Source: Orthonyx spaldingii (taxonomy: Eukaryota > Chordata > Aves > Passeriformes > Orthonychidae). From it: a stretch of 64,000 nt of DNA. The stretch is taken from assembly GCA_013397795.1 (NCBI GenBank), contig VZTJ01004015.1, positions 4,826,363-4,890,362 of the forward strand. The letters run 5' to 3'. Shown piece after piece: positions 40,801-49,036 of the stretch. The position numbers were made by a program, and so were the translations under genes. The notes beneath the pieces were generated by a model, which did no database searches, was not told the origin of the DNA, and saw nothing but the letters and a program-made list of their open reading frames with translations. Numbering within the stretch: the first letter of the stretch is position 1; every line of letters starts with the position of its first letter.

Positions 40801-40998
40801 CCCACACTTACTTGATTGGTCCCACTGGGCAGTGAACTCAGAGCACCCCTGGCTCTCATATTCCTGAGCCGCTCTCTGCTCATGTGCGCCATTCTTGGAG
40901 TGCCAATGGAAGAGGCGGTTAGCGAACCCCTCCAGCCTCTGCAGCGCCGTGGCCGGCCCCGAGCCCTGGCTACCAGGGGCCTCCCTGTGCCCGGCCAT
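7747..40998 (-). CDS. PRKACB: PRKACB, cAMP-dependent protein kinase catalytic subunit beta (C-beta-2 form, 10 exons)
   Basis: Ser/Thr kinase that is held inactive by PKA regulatory subunits and released by cAMP to phosphorylate R-R-x-S/T sites in cytosol and nucleus. The joined exons (listed separately) give 1,197 nt, that is 398 residues plus stop, matching the length of mammalian C-beta-2. All landmarks are present: glycine loop GTGSFG, the AMK lysine (K72 in PKA numbering), the C-helix Glu, catalytic [11 protein letters not shown], activation-loop [11 protein letters not shown] with Thr197, APE, and a C-terminal F-x-x-F hydrophobic motif. PRKACB rather than PRKACA is favoured by [11 protein letters not shown] in exon 3 and by the C-beta-2-type first exon, although the Gln at LIDQQGYIQ is shared with C-alpha. 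Splicing is canonical GT-AG throughout. Introns are 0.5-16.6 kb. Isoforms differ only in the first exon, so promoter choice sets the N-terminus and tissue pattern. Confidence 0.97.
7873..11583 (-). other. PRKACB intron 9
   Basis: A 3.7 kb intron bounded by GTAAGA and CATTACAG. It carries a 1 kb CR1 element (9.2-10.24 kb) on the opposite strand. The remainder is AT-rich and I see no other exon-like segment. Confidence 0.9.
9195..10244 (+). mobile_element. CR1 LINE, 5'-truncated copy with 3' end of reverse transcriptase
   Basis: The start covers the end of the CR1 ORF2 reverse transcriptase: a frame reading [15 protein letters not shown], then KFTDDTKL (the Y/FADD-type catalytic box region, here FTDD), then [16 protein letters not shown]. 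This is followed by the characteristic CR1 C-terminal and 3' UTR text ('gttcagcccggaggagactg', 'gatgatccttgtgggtccc') and a 3' terminus ending in 'tgattctg'. Frames are broken by stops and indels, so the copy is dead. The 5' border is approximate, since the first recognisable CR1 sequence is near 9,195. It sits antisense to PRKACB inside intron 9. Confidence 0.9.
11584..11748 (-). CDS. PRKACB: PRKACB exon 9
   Basis: 165 nt, 55 residues, phase 0 at both ends, acceptor TTTTAG and donor AAG|GTAAGA. It encodes the C-lobe helices after the substrate-binding region ([15 protein letters not shown] to IAIYQRK), including Arg280, which in PKA pairs with Glu208 of the APE motif. The residue after it is Tyr (KRYGN) where PKA has Phe281. 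[11 protein letters not shown] resembles the C-alpha form more than the mammalian C-beta form. Confidence 0.98.
11749..13843 (-). other. PRKACB intron 8
   Basis: A 2.1 kb AT-rich intron. It contains a short (TA)n/(CA)n stretch near 12,119-12,140 and a cluster of three perfect hairpins at 13,254-13,350 (separate entry). No other exon-like segment was seen. Confidence 0.9.
13254..13350. repeat. Cluster of three adjacent hairpins
   Basis: Three perfect inverted repeats lie in succession. Arms ggcactaa/ttagtgcc (13,267-13,274 and 13,279-13,286) have a 4-nt loop, and an overlapping alternative uses tttagtgc at 13,254-13,261. Arms cgatatt/aatatcg (13,287-13,293 and 13,299-13,305) have a 5-nt loop. 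Eleven-nt arms ttaataaaata/tattttattaa (13,324-13,334 and 13,340-13,350) also have a 5-nt loop. 'gatattaatgaaa' occurs both at 13,288 and just beyond the cluster at 13,353, suggesting local duplication. Origin unknown. Confidence 0.8.
13844..13966 (-). CDS. PRKACB: PRKACB exon 8
   Basis: 123 nt, 41 residues, phase 0-0, acceptor TTTTATTCAG and donor AAG|GTGAGT. It encodes [18 protein letters not shown] and the peptide-binding segment [19 protein letters not shown]. The DxW of VDWW and the Glu in YEM are the conserved kinase subdomain IX residues that bind the regulatory subunit and substrate arginine. The sequence equals the mammalian consensus as far as I can judge. Confidence 0.98.
13967..15462 (-). 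other. PRKACB intron 7
   Basis: A 1.5 kb AT-rich intron bounded by GTACTT and TTATTCAG. No repeat, RNA gene or additional exon was recognised. Confidence 0.9.
15463..15558 (-). CDS. PRKACB: PRKACB exon 7 (activation loop)
   Basis: 96 nt, 32 residues, phase 0-0, acceptor TGACAG and donor AAG|GTACTT. It holds the magnesium-binding DFG (VTDFGFAKR), the activation loop [11 protein letters not shown] with the PDK1-phosphorylated Thr197 and redox-sensitive Cys199, and APEI closing the activation segment. All catalytic and regulatory residues are intact. Confidence 0.98.
15559..17768 (-). other. PRKACB intron 6
   Basis: A 2.2 kb intron. Apart from a short tandem duplication at 17,079-17,125, I see nothing beyond AT-rich intronic DNA. 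Confidence 0.9.
17079..17125. repeat. Short tandem duplication (29-bp period)
   Basis: The 18-mer catggtttaaggactgca occurs at 17,079-17,096 and again at 17,108-17,125 without mismatch. The perfect identity points to a recent local duplication inside PRKACB intron 6. Confidence 0.85.
17769..17895 (-). CDS. PRKACB: PRKACB exon 6 (catalytic loop)
   Basis: 127 nt, entering in phase 2 (the Ser codon is split with exon 5) and leaving in phase 0, acceptor TTTTTCACAG and donor CAG|GTACGA. It encodes [19 protein letters not shown] and the catalytic loop [12 protein letters not shown] with the catalytic base Asp166 and Asn171. The last residues are QQGYIQ, a Gln where mammalian C-beta has His. Confidence 0.98.
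17896..18412 (-). other. PRKACB intron 5
   Basis: A 0.5 kb intron, the shortest of the gene, bounded by GTAAGA and TTTTTCACAG. Nothing else was recognised in it. Confidence 0.92.
18413..18495 (-). CDS. PRKACB: PRKACB exon 5 (hinge region)
   Basis: 83 nt, phase 0 to phase 2, acceptor CCCTAG and donor CAG|GTAAGA. It encodes [20 protein letters not shown], which contains the gatekeeper Met120, the hinge EYV that contacts adenine, and Glu127, which binds the P-3 arginine of substrates. Confidence 0.98.
18496..19493 (-). other. PRKACB intron 4
   Basis: A 1.0 kb intron with an A-rich low-complexity stretch near 18,910-18,940. No other feature was seen. Confidence 0.9.
19494..19592 (-). CDS. PRKACB: PRKACB exon 4 (C-helix)
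   Basis: 99 nt, 33 residues, phase 0-0, acceptor CTCCTAG and donor AAG|GTAGTC. It encodes [20 protein letters not shown], whose Glu91 (NEK) salt-bridges to Lys72 in the active kinase, then [17 protein letters not shown] matches C-alpha and EYSFK matches C-beta, a mixture that may reflect the ancestral vertebrate sequence. Confidence 0.98.
19593..23121 (-). other. PRKACB intron 3
   Basis: A 3.5 kb intron. It has an island of higher GC at about 20,594-20,850 with open frames on both strands (see findings) and is otherwise AT-rich. The donor is GTTGGT, a weaker form than the other donors of this gene. Confidence 0.85.
23122..23250 (-). CDS. PRKACB: PRKACB exon 3 (glycine loop and ATP lysine)
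   Basis: 129 nt, 43 residues, phase 0-0, acceptor CACATAG. It starts [13 protein letters not shown], then the nucleotide-binding loop LGTGSFGRV, then [17 protein letters not shown] with Lys72. [11 protein letters not shown] is of the C-beta type (C-alpha has ETGNHYAMK), which supports the PRKACB assignment. The donor, AAG|GTTGGT, departs from GTRAGT at +3 and +4. Confidence 0.98.
23251..24189 (-). other. PRKACB intron 2
   Basis: A 0.9 kb intron bounded by GTATCA and CACATAG. Nothing else was recognised. Confidence 0.92.
24190..24251 (-). CDS. PRKACB: PRKACB exon 2 (A-helix, first shared exon)
   Basis: 62 nt, acceptor TGTTTTCAG and donor CAG|GTATCA. It starts with TG, which completes the last codon of whichever first exon is used: ATG after the C-beta-2 exon and GTG after an exon ending in G. 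It encodes [20 protein letters not shown], the amphipathic A-helix including Trp30, which packs on the kinase core. LRKW replaces the usual LKKW. Confidence 0.98.
35690..36035. other. GC-rich, CpG-containing island in PRKACB intron 1
   Basis: About 350 bp stands out sharply from the surrounding AT-rich DNA, with roughly ten CpGs including 'gaggcggccgcc' and 'ggccggccgagg'. Long frames are open on both strands, as expected from GC composition rather than coding. I recognise no repeat family or protein. It could be an intragenic CpG island or enhancer, an unannotated first exon, or an inserted GC-rich element. Confidence 0.5.
37220..37226 (-). CDS. PRKACB: Candidate alternative PRKACB first exon (Met-Asn N-terminus)
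   Basis: The minus strand reads ATG AAT G followed by GTAAGTC, a near-ideal donor. The one-base overhang G joins the TG of exon 2 to give GTG (Val), so the predicted product begins Met-Asn-Val-Lys-Glu-Phe-Leu and would be 338 residues. An in-frame TAG lies 12 nt upstream of the ATG, so this would be the first codon. Mammalian PRKACB is known to have brain-specific C-beta-3 and C-beta-4 forms made from additional first exons. Such a product would lack the Gly2 myristoylation site and the Ser10 region. No transcript evidence is available here, and the 5' UTR extent is unknown. Confidence 0.45.
37601..37614. promoter_or_regulatory. RFX X-box motif upstream of the candidate short first exon
   Basis: GTTTCCATGGCAAC on the plus strand is GTTGCCATGGAAAC on the minus strand, which matches the RFX-family X-box inverted-repeat consensus. 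It lies about 375 bp upstream, in transcription direction, of the candidate Met-Asn first exon. RFX factors act in neural and ciliated cells; whether it works as a promoter element is inference. Confidence 0.5.
40812..40998 (-). CDS. PRKACB: PRKACB alternative first exon, C-beta-2 type
   Basis: 187 nt encoding 62 residues plus the A of a split ATG codon completed by exon 2 (Met-Lys-Glu-Phe); donor CAA|GTAAGT. The product starts MAGHREAP and contains [14 protein letters not shown] and FTAQWDQS. By recall it aligns without gaps to the mammalian C-beta-2 N-terminus (also 62 residues, with TALQKLEGFASRLFH and TALWDRS). An in-frame TAG directly precedes the ATG (40,999-41,001), fixing the start. 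The +4 base is G. The extension replaces the myristoylated N-terminus and in mammals is typical of lymphoid cells. No CpG island is seen at the start. Confidence 0.93.
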
Positions 40999-41160
40999 CT
41001 ACACGCACCAGCCACTCAAAAAAGCAAAACTGAAAACATCTGAAGGCAGCTGGACAACCCAGCGCCACTAAAGAGAGCTGTGCATGTGTCGAGCTTCCTG
41101 CCAGCAGTGTTTGCTAACCACGACTCTCTTCTACTTCCTGTTAAGGAAAGCTCTATGATG
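40999..41160 (-). promoter_or_regulatory. Putative C-beta-2 promoter with ETS and RUNX sites
   Basis: Upstream of the C-beta-2 start codon the minus strand contains ACAGGAAGT (41,133-41,141), a strong ETS-family site. Eleven bases on lies CGTGGTT (41,116-41,122), which fits the RUNX consensus YGYGGTY. This spacing recalls ETS-RUNX composite elements of T-cell genes. No clear TATA box is present. The transcription start is not determinable from sequence. Confidence 0.4.
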
Positions 41161-44100
41161 TACTGGTTTACACGGTGAAAAGTCTCCTTTTATGTAAATT
41201 AAAAGTGTTTTGTTTTTTAAAAACACAAACAAAAATGCAATAACTTCTCTAGCATGTGTTCTCATCGCTTTTTAATATATTACACTTTATATTTAAATAT
41301 GCATTTTATGTTAGAGTACTACAAACAACCTGTTCAGAAGTAAAGATCAGAAAGCAGATAGGTATTTTTTTAATTTACCACAACCACATGTGGAAAAAAA
41401 CCAAAAGTAACTATTCTGCAGTTCCTCCCCTGTTATTAAGATGGAGTACTACATCATCATAGCAAACATAACCAGCTGGAATCTAATAATTAGTAATCTC
41501 ATGCTTTCTACTAATCAACTTCCTAAGCAAGGAAGTTACTGGTAAACACTACTGAATAAACTTAATTTTATTACTGGAGGAAAAAACCATATTATTTTCC
41601 TCCTTTGTGGAAAAAATCAGTGAAGAAGTTGAATTCTATCGCATATTTAAACACAACTGCATCGTACTTTTTCAAATTGGGTTCTACTTACTCCGCAAAT
41701 GAACCAAATGCATTTAACTTTTTGCTGATAAGATTTCATTCTTTCACAAGAAATTTTAGTATTTTCAACTGTGGAATAAGTCTAGAAAGTGTAACTTTTA
41801 ATGGCGCAAAATATAAGGAAAAGAAATTGAAAGCTGTATTTAACGTTATATTAATTTGCAAATTATGTAATTTTGCATGCTTACAATGAGTAATACTAAA
41901 TATTCACTTTTGTGAAAATGGAAACACATACATTTCTGCACATCTACGATGTGGCTTCTTAAAAATTTAGGCTATTCTTAAGAAAGATTGAAATATCTTT
42001 TCCACAATCTGTCTCCTGTCTTACAGTCAACACGTGTTAAAGACATACCTCTCATTTTTCACCACCATACTTCTCACTGCATAGTTTTCAAATGTCAGCA
42101 GATACCACCCTTGGACATTATATAACCATTTCATAACAGCCCTGTGCCTCAGAAAAAAACCCTGATGCTGACAGACTGCCCATGACAATGATAACACAAT
42201 AAAAATGCAGACAGACAGACTTTACAAATTTGGCTACGTTCTTCCTCATGGGCGCTGCTATGCTTGTGATCGGCCTCGGCCAGCACAACCCGTTACATTT
42301 CTAGATTCTACACAAAGCCCAGGAATGCCCTGTGCTTGCAGGCTCCACATACTCTGGAAATGTAACTTCCTTCTCCAGCCCCTGGTCGAAACCTGGAACC
42401 AACTGCCTAAATGCTTACATTCTGCACAGCCATCTGCCAATTTGGGTGAGCATCAGCATCTTGGTGGTGACCAGGCTGCTCTTCCATCAGGATCTGGTGC
42501 TGCAACCTTCCCTGGATGCCACCTCATGCCTTTCAGCCTTTCACCTGCTGTGTTCCAAGACCAATTATGACATCCAAAACATAGCATTGGTTCAAGGCTC
42601 TTCCGCCAGAAACAAGAGGTAGTGAAGATCATGAGGATCTGTTTGCCTTACCAGGGGTCACAAATAGGCAGAGGGGATATATTACATGCCATATATAACC
42701 AAACACTTTAAACCAGAGTAAGTGTATGCACCTCTCACACAACAATATAAAAAATATTTAAGATGACATCAAGATACTTATTCCCTGCATGGTGAACTTT
42801 CTGGAGCTGAAGAACCTCTCTGGAACTGCACAGATGTGCTTCCCCTGTAGCTCACTGCAACTCTTTGGGCATTGAAGGAATCTTTCCAAGAGACTCATAT
42901 TCTCTCTAATCTTGCCTGTTTTCTCCAGTAAACTAAGCTACCTGGTATGGTGGCACGCTTATCTTGTCTCTCTCCTCTCCCATGGTTCTGAGCCTTTACA
43001 CTACTGTCATCTTATCTTTCACACAGGTCTTCAACTAAATAATTTTGTTTCCCTGATCTAAAACACAGTAATTTACAAAATTCACATTACATAAGTTAAC
43101 AGTCTGCCAGCCATCTCGAGTCCACGGAGAGATGTGGAAACTGCCACAGAGCAACACTGCCCACCAAAATTCAGAGCTCTTAATGCATCCAAATGTCTAA
43201 TCAGGACACTTGAGGTAGGAGCCAAAAATAAGAATAACAAATACTCATCCTCTGACATCACAGAAGTAAGTGGTTTAAGTGAAAACAGGTTACCAAAAAG
43301 GAATTTTTATAAGAAATCCTAAGAGAAAGCTTGAATTTGCCTGAATTTTATGAACTACTGCCAGCGTACAGTTACAGAAGTTCTGCACACACAAAACATG
43401 AAAAGAAAGTGCTGGTCACATTTTCACAGATAGTAATCCACTTTCCTAACCTAGGAAATTCTTGGCATTGATTGGCATTGCCCAATGACAATACAAAAAA
43501 CTACATACAAACCCACATCCCACATGGCTTTCAACGTCTTCAAATGAAGTCCAGGATTTTTAAAGGCAGACCTTCCTATTTTCTTTTACTAATCTTTCAT
43601 CTTATTGACACACTGATCTTTGAATTAATTATTACACCAAGTAATTTATAAGCTGTACAGGAAGAACAGAAAGCAAAACAGAATCTGAAATTTCTGTTCT
43701 GTAAGAGACAATGAAGTTCCAATTTCTTGCAGCCAAAGTGAACACTGAAATATTAATTTCCTTTAGACAGAAATTTTATTTTTGCCATCTTCTGGCCAGC
43801 AAATCTTGGCAAAATTTTAAAACACAATAAAAAACTCAGAGCGGTAAGAAATTCAACTATGAATTGAACATTGCATGTGCAAATTCTGGTGTTAAGATAA
43901 ATAGTATTTCAGTAAAAACACTCCCAGAATTTTATAAAAAGCAACATCATGGTGATAGCCAAGGACAAGGGCTAACACAGCGGTCATCTAAGCTGATAAA
44001 GGCAACAAAGCCATTTATACTTTTCCTGATGGCCAACCCACAACCTTGGACACATTTCTCAGGGGCTGATGCCCTGTGGCATGTTACAATACACAGCACT

Positions 44101-45751
44101 ATAACCCAGCCACACACCTGCCAGCTCCTGGCTGAAAAGAACCTACCAGGTAGCTACATGGACAATTTATTTTTAATAATCTCTGCTAAAATGATATTTC
44201 TCAATTTCTAAGAAACTCTACCCTACCAGTCAAGCCTTAAAAATGAAGGATTAAGAAAGAGAGAACACTGCTTGCCTCAAAGGACCCAGATGGTTGAGTA
44301 ACAGCATGTTACCATGTGCTGTAACTTTACTTGGAAATCGTTTTAAATATTTTTAAAGGATAATGTGTGCATTTTTCTATATTCAGGAAAAGCAGGACTG
44401 TACAAATAACACCATTCTCTACTGTTTAATGAAGGTTAATCCAGAGAGTCTTGCAATCAACAACAAGAGTTTTTAAGACAATTAACTGTATTCCTTGACA
44501 GGACCTAGAAAAATAGGTTTACGATGCAAAACAAATTTCAGATCACCTACAGCTAACTAAAATTTAGGTTTTAATTCCAAATCTTGAAACTTGGTATTTT
44601 TCTGATTTAATGTTCTATTTCTCTAAAAAAAAATATTTCCTATCTTATTTTAAATATTAAATGTATTATTTTAAATTGAAGTATTTCTTTTTTACGGGAG
44701 GCCTCTATCTGCATTAAAGAAACATACTGCAACATTTTCTGCATATTTATTTTTTTTAATCAATTGAAAAAATAACTTAAACCTTATAAATGACTAATAA
44801 AGAACTTTTTTCCCTAAAGGTTAAAGAAAGTTTATTTACTTGCTTTAAAAATTGATGACTTGATGAAACACATTTTCTCATTTATGCATCAGTTATTTCA
44901 AGAATAAAAGAGGAAAATCCAACTTCAGCATTTATTATTTATTACAAAAGGAATGAGCAATTACTTGATGCAAAGTGTTAGTGAGGGATCCTCCATTTTT
45001 AACAGCTTGGGGATCTTGCCAAATTTTTCAGGTCTCTCACTGACCAATAAAGTATTTGTAAGTTGAAAGACCCAACCAACATATTTCATTAAAAGGAAAC
45101 AATTTAAGTGTCTAATTTTGAATTAGAAAATACAAAAGTTTATAGGCATTTAATAACTCTCAAATTTGTTACACAATATATATACTAAAAAACCCTAGAA
45201 TGCCTGTGCTATAAGCCTTAGGCAATATGTGTGGTATTTTTCTAGTTGTTATATAAACCTTGAGAGAAAAGGATGTAAAACAAAGTATACAGATAGCCCT
45301 TTTGCAACTTAAAACCCCCCCTACATTTTCATCCGAAATTATGTAATTGAACACAATCCATTTTGAGTCTTGCCAGGCATGCATATTTCAGAAGGAATTA
45401 TGGGTAAAAAGAGCGACAGAAAAAGGCTCTTGAAAAAGCAGACGTGTTTTGATTTTCACTATATATCCAGCACTATTCCACTAGGTTGCATTTCTTCTTA
45501 AACACATGGAAGGAGGAGCAATATTTGCTCACAGCTTACAGATTTAATGGCTCTCCATTTTGAAACAAAGATTTTTCAAAACGCTCATAAAGAAAGTAAA
45601 CACAATCAGTAATTTCAATGTTTAATAAAACACAAGAAAGCAAACCCATAGAGTCTTAGTGTGCCTTTATGCCTACATTTTTTCTAACAAGGTTAACCCT
45701 TCCTAGAGAGTCCCTCCGAGAGCTGCACTGAGGCTGGGACTGCAGCACTGC

Positions 45752-45792
45752 TATAAATAGGACTGCCAGGAGGAAGTTGTTGCTATGGAAAC
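45752..45792 (+). promoter_or_regulatory. TATA-like box with adjacent RFX X-box
   Basis: The plus strand has TATAAATAG at 45,752-45,760 and GTTGCTATGGAAAC at 45,779-45,792, a one-mismatch RFX X-box. The two sit in a locally GC-richer patch (45,710-45,790). No downstream exon was identified on the plus strand, so this could be an enhancer or a chance pairing. Confidence 0.3.
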
Positions 45793-46199
45793 ACTGGTTA
45801 TATTTCTATTTTGACTCAGTAGGTCTCTACTGGCATCTACTGTACACCAGTTTAACTGCAGCACACATTTAATACCTTCAGCTCTCATCAGGAAACATTA
45901 ATTTAGGCTTGCATGGTCAAACAGCATTGTTTACTTGTTAACCACGATGATACAAAATGAATAAAAAAATAAGTGAGAACTTGGAGAAAAAAAAGGAAAA
46001 AACCGTCAAATTCAGCATCTGATTTTTTATATGCAAGCTAAAAGTTCTTACTCTTCCCATCAGTTTTCTTGTCAAAACTTGCCTAATTCATCATCTAATA
46101 TGATGTGATTTTCTGTGGACACATACCATGGCAGCAGATCAAGTCTCCTCATTTCTACCAACACATTATCTGGTCTTTTTGAAATCAAATACCTTGTAG

Positions 46200-46490
46200 T
46201 TATAGTCCCAAATCTAGCGCTGACAAGAAGCGGACAGAGAGCTCTCTGAGTACAAAAGCCAAACCTTCAACAAAACTGTCCAATGTGCCAAAGACAACAG
46301 GATTTCTCTCCTAATATACCACCTTGCTCCATGCTTTTCTCACAGCTTCCTTCAAGGTCCTGTGCTCACTGGTGCTTGCCAATATGACAGTTCCGACTGC
46401 AAGACTGATGTTGGCAGAATGTGAATAAAAATTACACAATTGCTCCATAATAAAACAAAGGTTAGCCAGGAACCATCTTTGAAACAGCTG
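46200..46490 (-). pseudogene. Pseudogene last exon with in-frame TAG
   Basis: The frame opens at an AAAG acceptor and reads QLFQRWFLANLCFIMEQL, then ISLAVGTVILASTSEHRTLK and EAVRKAWSKVVY. It then meets TAG at 46,311-46,313. The same frame continues for 36 more codons (ERNPVVFGTLDSFVEG to FLSALDLGL) before TAA at 46,200-46,202. The continuing protein-like frame implies that TAG is a recent nonsense change and TAA the ancestral stop. If the gene is still expressed, its C-terminus would be 37 codons shorter. Confidence 0.6.
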
Positions 46491-47031
46491 CTTTCACATA
46501 AGTACAAGAGATGTGAAAGTACTTGTGAAATCTGCTTGGTCCATGCCCTTCCAAACCACACACTGCTCAAATAACCCTCTGTAGTTACTTTCTAGCACAA
46601 TTTATCATAGTTTGACAGCCAATCAGAAGTTTTGTACAAACCCTGTTAACTTTGCAGCAAAAGAGAAAGTACCTATGTAAGTGGTTTTTGTTATATTTAC
46701 ACAAAATGGTAGTCTGCCAGGAGTAAGGTGTTTTTACTTTTGAACCAATGAGGCCTAGAAAAAACATAACTGTATGGACTTTTTAAATTAAAATCCAAGG
46801 TTAAACATTGAAGAAATTTAGCATGAACTCAGTAACTCTGCCTCTCTGAAAAACCTAACCTAGCACATAAAGGTTGTAGTTCACTTAATTTACATCAAGC
46901 TAATTAGTCCTGTAGATTAATAGTGAGCATTAATGGGTTATTGATCCAAAATGAGTAAGATGAAGTTCCTGAATCAGAAGAACCACGCAGACATTTTCTT
47001 CAGTATCTGACTGGGTTTAAGGAGAAGCTCC

Positions 47032-47185
47032 CTGCTTCCATTCTGGCCATTCTCCCATCAGAACAAGGATGCTGAAGATCTGCCTCTCGCAGGAACCATG
47101 AAGGCTCCTGCAGGTGAGAAGCTGCTGTGCAGAGGATCTCGGCTACAGAAAGCTTTGGGTAGAGGAGCTCTACTTTTTCCAAAAT
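47032..47185 (-). pseudogene. Pseudogene penultimate exon with frameshift and damaged donor
   Basis: After a CCTGTAG acceptor the frame reads ILEKVELLYPKLSVAEILC, then TAASHLQEPSWFLRE. Beyond this the sensible frame shifts by one base and reads QIFSILVLMGEWPEWKQ. An extra G near 47,083 (GAGGCAG for GAGCAG) explains it, since removing it gives a 153-nt exon. The exon should end at CAG (47,032), but the next bases are GGAGC; a donor GTGAGC with the T lost would fit exactly. Phase 0 at both ends agrees with its neighbours. Confidence 0.55.
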
Positions 47186-47976
47186 CTACAGGTTTGGTCT
47201 ATCCTTCCTTGGTTTAGCCACTTAGCTAAAGGAACTTGTCAGGAACTGCCCCATATGAGGCACCCTTAGGTCTGAAAACCCCTTCTGAGGACACATTAAG
47301 CATTATGTGTCCTGAGTCAGAGTGCCTCACATAACAAATTATTATTAACCCCGAGAGATCTGGAGTCACATTTACAGACAATTTTTGACACAGGATAATG
47401 GGAGGAAGTAAGAGAAGGGACAGCAATAAAATGTTCACCTAAACTAAAATCTCGTAGGCAAAAATTATTCACTATATTAGCAGCTACACTTCACTATCAC
47501 ATCTGTACTGTATAATAAAAGATCAAAATGCTAAATACTACAGTAACTAGAGATATTTTAGTAGCACTTTCAGGATGCCAAACTGCATTTTAAATCACCA
47601 GCATACTTCCTAGAGGAAAAAATGAACAAAAACAAATTACTCCACCTTGAGCTAAATATTTTAAATTCATACCTTTGTTTCCCTCCAAAACTGGAGTGTT
47701 CCTTGATTATATGACATTCAGGTTCAATTAGAAAAATATCCAAATAAGAAAGAAAGCAAGCCCAGAATAACTCTATTGGAAGGGATAATGCTTTTTCACA
47801 GACTGAAGGAGTACAGAGTGCAAATCAGAATACAGTAATGGCTTTCATAAAGTACGGTCTGAAGTACAAAACACTTGGCCATGTGCTGCAGATGTGCTCA
47901 CCACTACACAGCCCCTGTTTTCCAGTGCTTTCCCAGACTACAGGCTGCCCTAGAGCCCTGGTCCCTGCACTGCTAC

Positions 47977-48046
47977 CACCATGCCCAGCTTCAGATACCC
48001 CACAAAACAGCAGAGCGAGTGAAGCACTCGCTGTCCCCCACAGCCG
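47977..48046 (-). pseudogene. Pseudogene exon (70 nt)
   Basis: The acceptor is strong (GTTCCTCTCTAG). The frame GCGGQRVLHSLCCFVGYLKL, then GMV, ends at ATGGTG|GTAGCA. It enters in phase 2 and leaves in phase 0, exactly what the exon at 49.1 kb and the exon at 47.1 kb require. Other frames also stay open for a while because the region is GC-rich, so phase agreement is the main support. Confidence 0.5.
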
Positions 48047-49036
48047 CTAGAGAGGAACACTGGTATTAAACCGTGAAAAGTAGCGAGGATGCTGCTGGCC
48101 ACAGGGCAAGAGGCTGCAGAATGTGTAAGAGGGCATTTCAGAGTTTGCTCTACGCCCCTAATACACCTTGTGCTAAATAAGTGGAATCTCAGCTACAGGA
48201 ACTTGCACGAATGCAGAAGCATCAGAAGCACAGCTCAGAAAACAAGATTTCTCTACATACTGAAGTTAATTACGCTGTGTTTACAAAAGTTATGTTAGTC
48301 TGCACTTAAATGGAGTAACAAATGCCATCTGCTGGTTTAAGATCAAGCAAAGTGTGAGGTACAAAAACTGTAATACTGAACAGAAAATTTTAAAAGTTCT
48401 TAGCCATTCATCTGTAATGTGTTGTATAAACACAACTGAATATCTCAGATTTTTTAGAGGGGAAATAATTAAAACACCAACGTTCTAATTACTGGCTATT
48501 TTTCTTAGTGAGGCAGCATCAAAGTGCACAGATCTTACTTTTTTCCCCTACTTGTGATGGGTTTTAATTTATAAAATCTAGTTTATATTGAGTTTATTTA
48601 ACGTAAGGTGAATTTATTTATTAGCAGTCTGAATACATTGAATACATTCTTAAATAGTATTTACATTTGGATATAACGGAAATAAGTTAACCAATTAAAA
48701 AAAAAATTCTTAAAATTAAGCATTTCCCTTTGGCTATTTATGAAATGTGTTTACCAGTGAGCACCAGGCACTTTGCTTCTCAGTCCATACTACCTTGTTG
48801 TGGCATTCCCAAGTGTTACTTTACAACAAAGGCCAAAACAAATAAAGTTTGGACAGGCAGAATGGCCAAAAGACCTCTTTCACTCTCCCATTTATAAAGG
48901 ATGAGATAAATACATGACTAAAAGTATATTTAATTTGTTTTTATGTTTGTTTAAAAGCACAGGAAAACATAAAGCACTTTCCAGCACAGAAACACTACAA
49001 GATTAAATGTATAATGTTTCTTTTCTTCTTTTTTAC

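Larger units (their letters stand above)
24252..40811 (-). other. PRKACB intron 1 region between the C-beta-2 exon and exon 2
   Basis: A 16.6 kb span, mostly AT-rich. Separate entries cover a candidate short first exon (37.2 kb), an RFX motif (37.6 kb) and a GC-rich island (35.7-36.0 kb). Low-complexity tracts include a pyrimidine-rich stretch at 25,409-25,440, a purine-rich stretch near 27,150-27,190, and A/C-rich stretches near 28,555-28,600, 30,024-30,060, 35,424-35,500 and 39,018-39,070. Several open frames over 27.8-28.7 kb lack recognisable domains or paired splice sites. Confidence 0.75.
40999..46199. other. Non-coding spacer between the C-beta-2 exon and the upstream pseudogene
   Basis: About 5.2 kb of AT-rich DNA. 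It includes the putative C-beta-2 promoter and a TATA-like/X-box pair near 45.75 kb. A 121-codon frame on the plus strand at 42.2-42.6 kb has no recognisable domain and is probably not coding. Confidence 0.7.

Noticed and set aside
40779..41015. 78-codon minus-strand ORF starting MAGACRW
   Set aside because: Out-of-frame shadow of the C-beta-2 first exon.
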